Below are positions 14,878-23,923 of a stretch of 41,386 nucleotides of DNA, one piece after another. How positions within the stretch are numbered: position 1 is the first letter of the stretch; every line of letters begins with the position of its first letter. Source of the DNA: Alphaproteobacteria bacterium (GTDB lineage Bacteria; Pseudomonadota; Alphaproteobacteria; Rs-D84); contig JAFXUI010000001.1 in assembly GCA_017535105.1 (NCBI GenBank), positions 238,612-279,997 of the forward strand. The letters run 5' to 3'. The position numbers were made by a program, and so were the translations under genes. The notes beneath the pieces were generated by a model that saw nothing but the letters and a program-made list of their open reading frames with translations, made no database searches and was not told the DNA's origin.

Positions 14878-16855
14878 ATACAAATAAATCTTTCACAAAT
14901 TGGGCATGTTCGGTAATAAACTTGAATCGGAACTCTGGCTTTTTACCCATCAATTCGGAAACAATTGTACGTGTTTTTTCCGTGTCTTCCATTCCGTCGT
15001 CTGTTTTCGGTGGTAAATCAACGCGAATCAAACGGCGTGTTTTTGGTGACATTGTTGTTTCACGTAACTGGTTCGGCATCATTTCACCAAGCCCCTTAAA
15101 GCGCGAGATTTCAACACGTTTGTTTTTGTATTTACCATTCTGTAATTCTTCCAATTCTTCATCAGTATCAACGTATATTGATTCAGTGCCACATGTTAAT
15201 TTATACAGTGGTGGACAAGACAAATACAAATGTCCCCCATAAATCAGTTGAGGCATATACTGATAGAAAAATGCCATCAACAGTGACGCAATGTGTGAAC
15301 CGTCGACATCGGCATCGGTCATGACGATAATTTTTTCATAACGTAATTTTGATTCGTCCCAATCTTTCGCAGTGCCGGCACCGATAATATCAATCAATTC
15401 ATTTAATTCCTTGTTCGCGTTAAAGCGTTCATCGGAATTAGACATAACGTTTAAAACCTTACCACGTAATGGCATAATCGCCTGGGTCGCGCGTTCGCGT
15501 GCCTGTTTTGCGGTACCGCCCGCAGATTCGCCTTCGACAATAAATAATTCGGTTCCTTCGACCCCGTGTTTAGAACAGTCGGCCAACTTTGCTGGCATAC
15601 GTGCACGTTTGGTCGGGGTTTTACGCGCAATATCTTTGACCTGTTTGGTTTTGATACGCGCATTCGCCAAATTGATTACAAAGTCCAAAATCGCGTTTGC
15701 TGTTTTCGGGTCGGACGCCAAAAACATTTCCCATGGATCGCGCAGGGCGTTTTCGGTGTAGCGCGCGATTTCCGGGTTTGATAATTTTTCTTTGGTCTGG
15801 CCCAGGAACTGGGGTGTTTTATAAAACACCGAAACAATCGCCGCAACGGAATCAAATACGTCTTCACCAATAATGTTTGCCGCGGCCTTGTTATTTACCT
15901 TTTCACCATACGCTTTTATTCCCTTAGTAATCGCAGATTTAAAACCGCTTTCGTGTGTACCACCGTCAATGGTTGCGATTGTATTACAATACGATGCGAA
16001 AAATCCGTCATCAGATGCCGCGCCATTTTCATCGGTCAATATTGTTAACGCCCATTCAACACGGCCAGCATCGTCTGGGAAATCAACCGTGCCACTGAAT
16101 ATACGGGGTAAAATCTTGGGTTCTGAATCAGTTTTTTCCGCCAAGAAATCGGCAACACCGTTCGCATAGAAAAATGTAGTTGTGGCGGGAATACCCATAT
16201 CTTCGGTAAGCAATGTTGGGTTACAGCGCCAATCAATTTTTACACCGCGCGACAGGAAAGCCTTGGCCCGCGCCATACGATATATTTTAATTGGTTTGAA
16301 CACCGCGTTCGCACCGAAAATCTGATCATCAATTGTGAAACGGATTTTTGTTCCGTGCGATTTGGTTGCGTCACCACGTGTAATGGGACTTGTTGCGACA
16401 CCACGGGAAAAAGTCTGGTGCCATTCATACCCATCACGGGAAATAGTCACAATCATTTCGGACGACAGTGCGTTCACAACCGCTGAACCAACACCGTGCA
16501 GACCACCACTGGTCTTGTAAACATTATTATTGAACTTACCGCCCGAATGTAGGGTGGTTAAAATAACCTCCAATGCAGATTTGCCCGGGTATTTTGGGTG
16601 CTCGTCAACCGGAATGCCACGACCATCATCGGTAATTTCAATCGTTTTCGCATCAATCAAATCGACCGATATTTTTTTCGCAAATCCGGCGACCGCTTCG
16701 TCAATCGAATTGTCCAGAATCTCGATAGGTAAATGGTGCCACGCCTTTTCATCTGTACCGCCAATATACATGCCAGGGCGCAGACGGACAGGCTCCAGCC
16801 CCTCAAGGACCTGGATATCAGATGCATCGTATGTATGTGTGTTCTTTTCAACCAT
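14876..16855 (-). CDS. parE: DNA topoisomerase IV subunit B
   Basis: A 659-residue ATPase subunit that with ParC unlinks daughter chromosomes. It has a GHKL ATP site (EILDNSIDEAVAG, DDGRGIPVD, GGLHGVGSAVVNALS), the transducer domain, then a TOPRIM domain with IVEGESAGGTAKQ, PLRGKVLNV and TDADVDGSHI, and a C-terminal end EHAQFVKDLFV. ParE rather than GyrB is indicated by the IGGTDEKAWHHLP segment and by the length (GyrB is about 800). The start at 16855 gives MVEKNTHTYDASDIQVLEG. There is no obvious ribosome site; see the promoter entry. ParC is not in the window. Confidence 0.93.
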   Translation of the reverse strand: MVEKNTHTYDASDIQVLEGLEPVRLRPGMYIGGTDEKAWHHLPIEILDNSIDEAVAGFAKKISVDLIDAKTIEITDDGRGIPVDEHPKYPGKSALEVILTTLHSGGKFNNNVYKTSGGLHGVGSAVVNALSSEMIVTISRDGYEWHQTFSRGVATSPITRGDATKSHGTKIRFTIDDQIFGANAVFKPIKIYRMARAKAFLSRGVKIDWRCNPTLLTEDMGIPATTTFFYANGVADFLAEKTDSEPKILPRIFSGTVDFPDDAGRVEWALTILTDENGAASDDGFFASYCNTIATIDGGTHESGFKSAITKGIKAYGEKVNNKAAANIIGEDVFDSVAAIVSVFYKTPQFLGQTKEKLSNPEIARYTENALRDPWEMFLASDPKTANAILDFVINLANARIKTKQVKDIARKTPTKRARMPAKLADCSKHGVEGTELFIVEGESAGGTAKQARERATQAIMPLRGKVLNVMSNSDERFNANKELNELIDIIGAGTAKDWDESKLRYEKIIVMTDADVDGSHIASLLMAFFYQYMPQLIYGGHLYLSCPPLYKLTCGTESIYVDTDEELEELQNGKYKNKRVEISRFKGLGEMMPNQLRETTMSPKTRRLIRVDLPPKTDDGMEDTEKTRTIVSELMGKKPEFRFKFITEHAQFVKDLFV

Positions 16856-16864
16856 GGTGATATA

Positions 16865-16893
16865 TTATTAGAACATTATTTGATTTTGTGCAA
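16865..16893 (-). promoter_or_regulatory. parE promoter, probably leaderless or nearly so
   Basis: On the minus strand TTGCAC (16888-16893), 17 bases, TAATAA (16865-16870), then nine bases to the parE ATG. The expected start point falls within a few bases of the initiation codon, which fits the lack of a Shine-Dalgarno sequence. Confidence 0.55.
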
Positions 16894-16947
16894 ACGAAAA
16901 AATTGCATTTATCCCGAAAATACGGCAATTTTTGTTAGGGCGGGGGA

Positions 16948-16977
16948 CTTGATTTTATGGGGCGCGCGCCCTATATT
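16948..16977 (+). promoter_or_regulatory. dnaJ promoter resembling the alphaproteobacterial heat-shock type
   Basis: CTTG (16948-16951), 18 bases, CCTATAT (16970-16976). This fits the CTTG-N17/18-CYTATNT pattern reported for heat-shock sigma factors in alphaproteobacteria. The same site reads as TTGATT-17-TATATT (16949-16954, 16972-16977) for the housekeeping factor. The spacer is a GC-rich palindrome GGGCGCGCGCCC. Confidence 0.6.
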
Positions 16978-17006
16978 TATCTCAACAAGTATTTACGGAC
17001 GTAAAA

Positions 17007-18137
17007 ATGAACAAAAATCCATATGAAGTTTTGGGGGTGGCCCGTGACGCGTCAGATGCAGATATCAAGCGGGCGTATCATAAATTAGTGCTTAAATACC
17101 ACCCGGATAAAAATCCCGGGGATAAGTCAGCCGAAGAAAAGTTTAAAGAGGTCAATAACGCCTTTGATATCCTAAAAGACCCACAGAAACGTGCGGCGTA
17201 TGACCGTTTTGGTGATGCAGCATTTGCCGGTGGTAATGGGGCATCTGCGGGGGCCGGCTTTGGCGGAAATCCGTTCGGTGGCGGTGCTTTCCACTTTGAT
17301 ATGGGTGGTGGCGCTGGTATGGACGACATTTTGCGTGAGGCTATGCGTGGTTTCGGCTTTGATATGGGTGGCGGTGCGCGTGGCGCGGCACAAAACCGTG
17401 CGGGACGCGATTTGTTGGACGAAGTGGTAATTGACCTGCGCGACGCTTATTTTGGCACAAACCATACTGTCAACTTTTCAAGCAAGGTAAATTGTGAAAA
17501 ATGTCATGGGTACGGTACAGCAGACGGAAAACCGGCCCCAACATGTACGCGCTGTGGCGGTTCGGGCTTTGTTCATACGCGCCAGGGATTTTTTGCAATG
17601 GAAACACCATGCCCGGAATGTAACGGTCTGGGGCATAAAATTGATAAAAAGTGTTCGGCATGTGACGGAACGGGTGCGGTTCATAAATCGCGCAGTATTG
17701 ATGTAAAGATTCCGGCCGGTATCGAAGATGGCGCAAGATTACGTTTGGCGGGCCAGGGCGAAGCGGGTACCAACGGTGCACCGGCTGGTGACTTTTACCT
17801 GGACGTGCGTATTCGTCCAGATAAACGATTCGTACGTAATGGGGCCGACCTGATTATGCGTATGGACGTTCCGTTCACTACACTTGCGCTGGGTGGTGAA
17901 ATTGAAATAGAAACAATTGATGACAAAAAGTTGTCGGTTAAGGTTCCAAGTGGTACCCAAGTTGGTGAAAAATTGCGTGTACGTGGTCACGGTATGCCAA
18001 CAGGAAGACGTGCCGATTCGTTTGGTGATTTGTATATCGAAATTGCAATATCTATTCCAACAAAATTGACCGAAAAACAGAAAAAGATTTTAACAGAATT
18101 TTCTGAAACCAAGTCCGCAAAGAAAGGTTGGTTTTAA
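17007..18137 (+). CDS. dnaJ: chaperone DnaJ (Hsp40)
   Basis: A 376-residue co-chaperone that delivers substrates to DnaK and stimulates its ATPase. The J domain (residues 1-70) has the HPD motif at 32-34. A long Gly/Phe-rich region follows (about 75-130). Four zinc-finger repeats are [24 protein letters not shown] and CSACDGTG (about 155-222), then the substrate-binding C-terminal domains. All are intact. DnaK and GrpE are not adjacent, so the gene stands alone here under what looks like a heat-shock promoter. The ribosome site is weak (GGACG). Confidence 0.96.
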   Translation: MNKNPYEVLGVARDASDADIKRAYHKLVLKYHPDKNPGDKSAEEKFKEVNNAFDILKDPQKRAAYDRFGDAAFAGGNGASAGAGFGGNPFGGGAFHFDMGGGAGMDDILREAMRGFGFDMGGGARGAAQNRAGRDLLDEVVIDLRDAYFGTNHTVNFSSKVNCEKCHGYGTADGKPAPTCTRCGGSGFVHTRQGFFAMETPCPECNGLGHKIDKKCSACDGTGAVHKSRSIDVKIPAGIEDGARLRLAGQGEAGTNGAPAGDFYLDVRIRPDKRFVRNGADLIMRMDVPFTTLALGGEIEIETIDDKKLSVKVPSGTQVGEKLRVRGHGMPTGRRADSFGDLYIEIAISIPTKLTEKQKKILTEFSETKSAKKGWF

Positions 18138-18157
18138 CGTTAAATTAATATTATAAG

Positions 18158-18203
18158 AAAACGCGCTATGCACAGTATTTGATGTACATAGCGCGTTTTT
18201 ATA
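18158..18203. terminator. bidirectional terminator between dnaJ and pgsA
   Basis: 13-base arms AAAACGCGCTATG (18158-18170) and CATAGCGCGTTTT (18187-18199) with a 16-base loop, ending in T/A runs on both strands. Confidence 0.9.
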
Positions 18204-18218
18204 TGTGTTAGTTCTACA

Positions 18219-18818
18219 TTATTTCTTTTTTACTTTTTTCAACTTTTCAATAAATGTAAATGTGTATTCTGTGGCCGACCAAACAGATGCCAATAACGAT
18301 ACCCATAAACCAATCATACCAAAACCAAACAACGCACGGAACGCCATCAGGTAACGTGGTGACATCGGTGTTTTCAATGTGCTTAATGCGAACAATGTTA
18401 AAATCGCAGTAATTGTTATCATCTGTAAAGTGGTTTTAATTTTGCCCATTGAAAAGCGTGCCTTTGGTACCGGCATTTCAATTTTTTGTGTTCCCAAGAA
18501 TTCACGCAGGCCACTGATGTACAATTCACGTGCAATCATAATGATTATTGGAACGACAACAAACCACAATGGCATCATAACCGTCAACATAATAAATGTA
18601 TTCACGACAATCAGTTTGTCGCCAATATGATCCATCACACCGCCCAGTTTGGTGCAAACATCATATTTGCGTGCCAAATATCCGTCAAAGAAATCGGACA
18701 AAGCCGCCAAGACAAACAATATCAACGATGTCCAAGTCAGTTGAAACCAAAGGGTTGGTATAATCGCAAAAGCCGCAGCAATACGGAATGCAGACAAGAA
18801 GTTTACAAAGAATTTCAT
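18219..18818 (-). CDS. pgsA: CDP-diacylglycerol-glycerol-3-phosphate 3-phosphatidyltransferase
   Basis: A 199-residue inner-membrane enzyme that makes phosphatidylglycerophosphate, the committed step to phosphatidylglycerol. The CDP-alcohol phosphotransferase motif D-x2-DG-x2-AR-x8-G-x3-D-x3-D is seen as SDFFDGYLARKYD ... LGGVMDHIGD. Four to six hydrophobic helices and the N-terminal FRIAAAF follow the family pattern. Length is typical. AAGGAGAAAAAAT precedes the start. It lies 35 bases after uvrC and is probably co-transcribed with it, an arrangement often seen in proteobacteria. Confidence 0.94.
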   Translation of the reverse strand: MKFFVNFLSAFRIAAAFAIIPTLWFQLTWTSLILFVLAALSDFFDGYLARKYDVCTKLGGVMDHIGDKLIVVNTFIMLTVMMPLWFVVVPIIIMIARELYISGLREFLGTQKIEMPVPKARFSMGKIKTTLQMITITAILTLFALSTLKTPMSPRYLMAFRALFGFGMIGLWVSLLASVWSATEYTFTFIEKLKKVKKK

Positions 18819-18853
18819 ATATTTTTTCTCCTTTATTTATATATGTAATCTGA

Positions 18854-20278
18854 TTATAACACGTCCGAATGGAAATAGTCATATATTTTTTTCGCAAAAC
18901 TGTCACCCAATTCTGGAACACGACGCAGGGCATCAATATCGGCATTCATTATGGCGCGTGGTGAACCAAAGTGGGCAAGTAACAGGTGTTTGCGTTTTGG
19001 ACCAATGCCGTCAATTTCATCTAATACGGACGCAGTCATCTTTTTGGCGCGTGTTGTACGATGATATGTAATGACGAATCGGTGTGCTTCGTCACGAACG
19101 GCGCGCAACATTAAAAACAATGGTGAATCTTTTGGCATATCGTGATACTCGGTTCCATCGGGCATAATAAAATGTTCGTCGCCATTACGCACAACACCCT
19201 TGGTCACACCAAGTATTGCGATGTTTGGTGCAACGCGATGTGCGATGTTCCATTGTGCCGGGCCACCATCAACAATTATTAAGTCAAGTTTTGGTCCACG
19301 TGTAACGGCACGTGAAACAAATTCTTCCATCATTGCGATATCGTTACCACTGCGTTTTTTATCGTTTAATTTAAAGTGACGATATCCAGATTTATCAAAG
19401 CCATTGTGTCCAAATGTTATCATCGCGCCAACGGGGTTTGTCCCGAATAAATGCGAGTTATCAAATACCCCCGCTGTTTCTATTTTTATACCCAACCATT
19501 TTTCCAAAGCATCAACGTTTTTATCCCAATTTGAAATTGTGCTATGTACACGATTCCGCTGTATACCGCGATTTGATGTATGTGTCAATGCGGCAATTTT
19601 ATCACGACAAATTGCGGCGTTTTCAAAGTCGGTTTCGTTGGAATATTTTTGCATTTGTTTTTGTAAATCGTGAATGATTGGTTCGCTGTCGCCGGTCAAA
19701 ATTCGTCGTGCCAACGCAACACGTTCATTGTAATCGGTTTGGGCGACTGTACATGGTGCGCTACATCGTCCGATTTGGTGTAACAGACATGGTCGTGCGC
19801 GATTGCGCATGAATGTATCGGTACATGTACGCAAGCCACATACCTTTTGTATGGTTTTAATTGTTTCGTTTAATGCGGAAACAGATGGGTATGGTCCAAA
19901 AACATCACGACGTTGGGTAACCCGACCACGAAATTTCATGAGCCGTGGGTATTCCGACTTGGTCAGCGCAATCATCGGGTACATTTTCCCATCGGTCAGC
20001 ATAATGTTATATTTCGGCTTTTGGGTCTTAATCAGTTCTTGTTCCCGAATAAGCGCGTCCGATTCTGTGGGGACGATTTCCCAATCAACACGCGCGACCA
20101 GTGTACGCATAACCTGTTTATGGGGTTCCAATTTTGATATGTCAATGTACTGTTTCAGGCGGTTATAAAGGTTTTTTGCCTTGCCCACGTAAAGCAGTAC
20201 GCCGTCTTGGTCATACATTTTGTATACGCCAGGGGACCGCGGGGCATTTTCAATTAAATCTGTAAATTGAATATTCAT
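18854..20278 (-). CDS. uvrC: excinuclease ABC subunit C, compact form
   Basis: A 474-residue nuclease subunit of nucleotide excision repair. It has an N-terminal GIY-YIG domain (PGVYKMYDQDG, LLYVGKAKNLYNRL), the cysteine cluster CLLHQIGRCSAPC, a UVR/UvrB-binding helix pair (MQKYSNETDFENAAICRDKI), an RNase H-like domain (VFDNSHLFGTNPVGAM, LIIVDGGPAQW, RDEAHRFVITYHR) and C-terminal helix-hairpin-helix repeats (LDEIDGIGPKRK, LRRVPELGDSFAKKI). UvrC is usually about 600 residues. Roughly 100 residues between the UVR motif and the RNase H domain are missing, with no frameshift. The ATG at 20276-20278 is chosen because it gives a family-like N-terminus. Confidence 0.93.
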   Translation of the reverse strand: MNIQFTDLIENAPRSPGVYKMYDQDGVLLYVGKAKNLYNRLKQYIDISKLEPHKQVMRTLVARVDWEIVPTESDALIREQELIKTQKPKYNIMLTDGKMYPMIALTKSEYPRLMKFRGRVTQRRDVFGPYPSVSALNETIKTIQKVCGLRTCTDTFMRNRARPCLLHQIGRCSAPCTVAQTDYNERVALARRILTGDSEPIIHDLQKQMQKYSNETDFENAAICRDKIAALTHTSNRGIQRNRVHSTISNWDKNVDALEKWLGIKIETAGVFDNSHLFGTNPVGAMITFGHNGFDKSGYRHFKLNDKKRSGNDIAMMEEFVSRAVTRGPKLDLIIVDGGPAQWNIAHRVAPNIAILGVTKGVVRNGDEHFIMPDGTEYHDMPKDSPLFLMLRAVRDEAHRFVITYHRTTRAKKMTASVLDEIDGIGPKRKHLLLAHFGSPRAIMNADIDALRRVPELGDSFAKKIYDYFHSDVL

Positions 20279-20286
20279 AATCTTTA

Positions 20287-20295
20287 TGATAAAAT
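20287..20295 (+). promoter_or_regulatory. TGATAAAAT extended -10 of the prepilin gene
   Basis: TGATAAAAT occurs 31 bases before the prepilin ATG. The same nonamer or a one-base variant precedes genes at 11203, 13114, 29963, 34369 and 34938, which supports a -10 role. Confidence 0.5.
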
Positions 20296-20325
20296 AATAT
20301 AAAGAAAAATCAAATGGGGGACAAA

Positions 20326-20790
20326 ATGAAACAAGAATCTGGTCGATCAATGATCGAAATGCTTGGTGTATTGGCCATTATGGGCCTTATCACCGTTGGC
20401 GCAATCGGCATGATTGCGACGGCTATGCGTACACAGAAACGCAGTGCGATAAATGACGAAGTGCTGCAGATTGTGACGGGTGTACGCCAGTTGTTGGGCG
20501 AATATGATGACTTTTCTAATATCAACGATGCAACAATATTTGGTGCAATTGGTATGTCGAATAAAAACCCATATGGTGGAACATATACATTGTCGGTTGA
20601 CCCATCGAATTCACGCCAGTTTATTGTTGGTATAACGGGTTTAAGTGAATCTGATTGCGAATTTTTGGCAACAAAAGCATGGTCCGATTCGGTTGGTTAT
20701 CAAATGTCCGGTGGTAAACAGAGTGGGGCGGTTGGTGATTGTCGTAACGCAATGGGCAACAATACCGTTCATATCACATACGGTGATTAA
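20326..20790 (+). CDS. type IVb prepilin-like protein
   Basis: A 154-residue pilin precursor. A very short leader MKQESG is followed by RSMIEMLGVLAIMGLITVGAI. That is the prepilin peptidase site (after Gly6), with Glu at +5 of the mature protein, then the hydrophobic assembly helix. The C-terminal part has two cysteines (SDCEF, GDCRN) that could form the disulfide loop of type IV pilins. It is short and PilS/type IVb-like. It probably assembles through the PilN secretin encoded at 3859. The ATG at 20326 follows GGGGGA at a normal distance; an in-frame ATG 12 bases earlier overlaps that site. Confidence 0.82.
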   Translation: MKQESGRSMIEMLGVLAIMGLITVGAIGMIATAMRTQKRSAINDEVLQIVTGVRQLLGEYDDFSNINDATIFGAIGMSNKNPYGGTYTLSVDPSNSRQFIVGITGLSESDCEFLATKAWSDSVGYQMSGGKQSGAVGDCRNAMGNNTVHITYGD

Positions 20791-20808
20791 ACGTTACGAG
20801 GGCCGCGT

Positions 20809-21786
20809 ATGGCGGATGTCAAAATAGTTTCAAAGGTTGAAGACGGAACGCGCCTTATGCGTTGGTTTGGGCGACATTTCCCATCGTTGCCCAATGCCGA
20901 ATTTCATAAACTTTGTCGTGGTGGGCAAATCAGGCTGAATTCTTCGCGTGTTCGTGGAACCGAAATTCTGCGTTCTGGTGATGCAATCCGGGTGCCACCA
21001 ACAATTTCTGGATATACGGCGGAAAAAACCAAGAAGACAGAGTCGGGCGAAAAGTTTTCTTTGTCTGATTTGGAACAATTGCGCAAATGTATAATTCACA
21101 GTGATGACGATATTGTCGTTTTTGACAAGCCGGCGGGTTTGGCGGTGCAGGGTGGTACAGGTATTCGTAAATCGATTGATAAAATGGCGGCGGCTATGTT
21201 TCCATATGCCAAGATATCATTGGTACATCGTCTGGACAGGGAAACCAGTGGTGTGTTGGTTGTCGCAAAAAATCAACGTGCCGCACAAAGTTTGGCATCA
21301 GAGTTTCAATCAAAAACAGCACATAAAGAATATCTGGCTTTATTAAATGGCAATGTGAAAAAGAAGCACGATGTCATAGATAACTATATAAGCAAAGGTC
21401 AGGTTTTTGATTCCCCAACACGCATAAACAATGGCACAGGTCAACGTCCCCAACGGGCGATAACGGAATATGAAGTGTTGGCAACGGCAGGTTGTGTATC
21501 GTGGGTTTTATTCAAACCACAAACCGGCCGTACGCACCAGTTACGTGTACATAGCGCGATTTGTTTGAATGCACCAATTGTTGGTGATGACGTATATGGT
21601 CGCAAAAAAAGAATGGACGCCGCATTAAAAGCAATGCTGACAACAAACAATTTGCATTTGTTGGCATATCGTTTAACATTTCGTCACCCAACAACGGGAC
21701 GGTTGTTAACGTTCTGTGCGGGGGTACCAGAGTTTATGAAACCTGTGATGAAGTTTTTGGAATTACAGTTACCGAAATGTGATTAG
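20809..21786 (+). CDS. RluA-family 23S rRNA pseudouridine synthase (RluC-like)
   Basis: A 325-residue enzyme that isomerises uridines in rRNA. An N-terminal S4 RNA-binding domain (about residues 10-65, FHKLCRGGQIRLNSSRVRGTE) is followed by the RluA catalytic domain. That domain has the active-site aspartate in VHRLDRETSGVLVVAK, the GRTHQLRVHSA motif and VGDDVYG. Order and length match RluC/RluD. The exact target position cannot be told from sequence. It starts 18 bases after the prepilin stop and ends 4 bases before the AsmA gene. Confidence 0.9.
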   Translation: MADVKIVSKVEDGTRLMRWFGRHFPSLPNAEFHKLCRGGQIRLNSSRVRGTEILRSGDAIRVPPTISGYTAEKTKKTESGEKFSLSDLEQLRKCIIHSDDDIVVFDKPAGLAVQGGTGIRKSIDKMAAAMFPYAKISLVHRLDRETSGVLVVAKNQRAAQSLASEFQSKTAHKEYLALLNGNVKKKHDVIDNYISKGQVFDSPTRINNGTGQRPQRAITEYEVLATAGCVSWVLFKPQTGRTHQLRVHSAICLNAPIVGDDVYGRKKRMDAALKAMLTTNNLHLLAYRLTFRHPTTGRLLTFCAGVPEFMKPVMKFLELQLPKCD

Positions 21787-21790
21787 TAAA

Positions 21791-23896
21791 ATGGCACGCA
21801 AAAAGAAGAAAAATATTTTTCTGAAAGTGTTTCGTATCATTGGCCTGTTCTTTGGCGTGATGGCGGTGGCGGTATTTGTCGCGTTAAGTCAGGTAAATCT
21901 TGAAACACTGCGTGGGAATATTTTAAACGTGTTGCGCAATTCAACCGGAATGCCGGTGGAAATAGATGGCGCGGTATCGTGGAAATTTTCATTACGTCCA
22001 AAAATTGAATTACATAATGTTCGCGTAAAAAATGCCGAATGGGCCAAGTCTGAATATGGTTTTGATGCGGATAAAATTGATGTCACTTTGAATTTGGTGT
22101 CGTTGTTACGTAATCACCCAACAATACAAAATGTCAGTATAAATGATGCCAAGATAGCATTGGAAAAAAATTCAAATGGTGAATTTTCTTTGGTATCGAA
22201 TGATGACGAAACCGATGATGACAAAAACCCAGATAAAGAGAAAACAAAATCACAACCAAAGTACCCGGTTAAAAGCATGGGAATTGGTGGTTTGGAAATA
22301 CATAATTTAAGTGCGAATATTGATGGTGAAAAATATGCGATATCTAATTTCCAAATGCGGTATATGTCGCGCAATAATAAACGCGAGTTTTCGGGTTGGT
22401 TGAAATCTGGAATGAAAGTTTTCCCATTTGTTGTGTCGTTTTCAGAATACAATGCAGAACGCAAAATTTATCCAATGAGTATCGCCTTCACAACAGGCGG
22501 AACACCGTTAATCGCGAATGTTGCATTAGAAGGTACAAGTTTAGCCCCGATTGATTTTATCATAAAGGGGGACGTTCCAGATTTGGCGGCATTTGGTTCG
22601 GCGATTGGACAGAAATGGGCTGAATTACCACCAATGTCAATAAATATGGCGGGTGGTTTTGGTAAAAGTAAATTGACTTTGCGTAAGTCATCAATTGCGG
22701 TGCGTGGTGTAAATGTCAATGTGTCTGGGGAATATGATTGGTCGAAAAGCATACCAAAGATTATTGCGAATGTTGATGCAGGCAAGGTTGATTTAGAAGA
22801 GATGTTTCCGCGTACGCATACATGGGTACACCCAAAGCGCGATTTAAATGCGTTTAAGGGTACGCCACTTTACGGTGATGTGTTAAATCATGTTAATTTA
22901 CAGGCGCGCATAAAAATAAAAAGTTTAGTTGTATATCGCGACTTGTCTTTGGACGATATGGACGCAGAACTTACAACAAATGCGGGTCATGGTCGTGTTG
23001 ATATGAACTTTATTTTCGCAGATGGCAAGTTCCGAGTAGCGTCTAATTTTGATATTGATGCAGATGGTCGTGTGTATGCTAATTCGGCTGTACGCGCCGA
23101 AAACATGTACATAGGGACATTGATGTACCAAGTGCGTGAAGACAATGTGATTTCAGATTTGCCTGTGAACATCAGTATATATGCAGTTGCAAATGGACGT
23201 GATTTATCAGAGTTTATGAAAACAATTACGGGACCTGTTTTAATCAAATCAACGGGGTCGGGATATGCTCATTCAGATTTGGTTTCTAATATTTATGGCA
23301 AGGATACATTGACATCATTGCGTCACAGTATTCAAGATATGTTTTCAGACGAGAATGAACACGATAAAATTAAAATAAAGTGCGCAACGGTAAATGTAAA
23401 ATTGCGCAATGGGTTGGCAGAAACACAAAATGGTGTTGCCGTTGAAACAAATGCAATCAATGCGCGTTTGGCGGGCAGTGTCGATTTAGGTAAAGAAAAA
23501 ATGAAACTGGCGTTGACAACGGTGCCGGTGCGCGGACTTAAATTATCGCTTTCGGGGAACGTTGTGAACTCGGTAGAAATTACCGGCAATTTATCCGAAC
23601 CAGATGTAAAGGTTAGTGGCCTTTCGGTCGCGGGCAAGGTTGCATCTGCAACAGGTATCGGTTTGTTGTTGGCACCGTTCACCGGTGGTCTGTCAGTTGT
23701 TGCAGGTGCCGGAATCGGACTGGTGGCGGGTGATTTGTTGGAAAATTGGTTGGCAGATGATGAACCATGTCGGACCGCGGCAAAACATGGTGCACCAGTA
23801 CGGCGTGATGATCCAAAATGGTTTAATACACCAGTTTCTGATTTAATGAATAGTGTATTTGACAATACGCAACAATTGGACGAAACTACAGAATAG
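21791..23896 (+). CDS. AsmA family envelope protein
   Basis: A 701-residue protein anchored by one N-terminal helix (about residues 13-35) after a Lys-rich cytoplasmic start. A long repetitive beta-rich periplasmic region includes the AsmA hallmark GMPVEIDGAVSWKFSLRPKI, a charged low-complexity insert (DDETDDDKNPDKEKTK), and later AsmA_2-like beta repeats (LSGNVVNSVEITGNLSEPDV). Near the end is a glycine-rich hydrophobic segment. AsmA-type proteins are thought to bridge the periplasm in lipid transport. The ATG at 21791 has no clear ribosome site and sits 4 bases after the upstream stop, so coupling is likely. A GTG at 21779 is the alternative. Confidence 0.85.
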   Translation: MARKKKKNIFLKVFRIIGLFFGVMAVAVFVALSQVNLETLRGNILNVLRNSTGMPVEIDGAVSWKFSLRPKIELHNVRVKNAEWAKSEYGFDADKIDVTLNLVSLLRNHPTIQNVSINDAKIALEKNSNGEFSLVSNDDETDDDKNPDKEKTKSQPKYPVKSMGIGGLEIHNLSANIDGEKYAISNFQMRYMSRNNKREFSGWLKSGMKVFPFVVSFSEYNAERKIYPMSIAFTTGGTPLIANVALEGTSLAPIDFIIKGDVPDLAAFGSAIGQKWAELPPMSINMAGGFGKSKLTLRKSSIAVRGVNVNVSGEYDWSKSIPKIIANVDAGKVDLEEMFPRTHTWVHPKRDLNAFKGTPLYGDVLNHVNLQARIKIKSLVVYRDLSLDDMDAELTTNAGHGRVDMNFIFADGKFRVASNFDIDADGRVYANSAVRAENMYIGTLMYQVREDNVISDLPVNISIYAVANGRDLSEFMKTITGPVLIKSTGSGYAHSDLVSNIYGKDTLTSLRHSIQDMFSDENEHDKIKIKCATVNVKLRNGLAETQNGVAVETNAINARLAGSVDLGKEKMKLALTTVPVRGLKLSLSGNVVNSVEITGNLSEPDVKVSGLSVAGKVASATGIGLLLAPFTGGLSVVAGAGIGLVAGDLLENWLADDEPCRTAAKHGAPVRRDDPKWFNTPVSDLMNSVFDNTQQLDETTE

Positions 23897-23923
23897 GCGA
23901 ATACATAAAATCAGGGGGCGTGA

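Noticed and set aside
18854-20278. uvrC as a pseudogene because of its short length
   Set aside because: The frame is continuous and all catalytic motifs at both ends are present, so an internal natural deletion is more likely.
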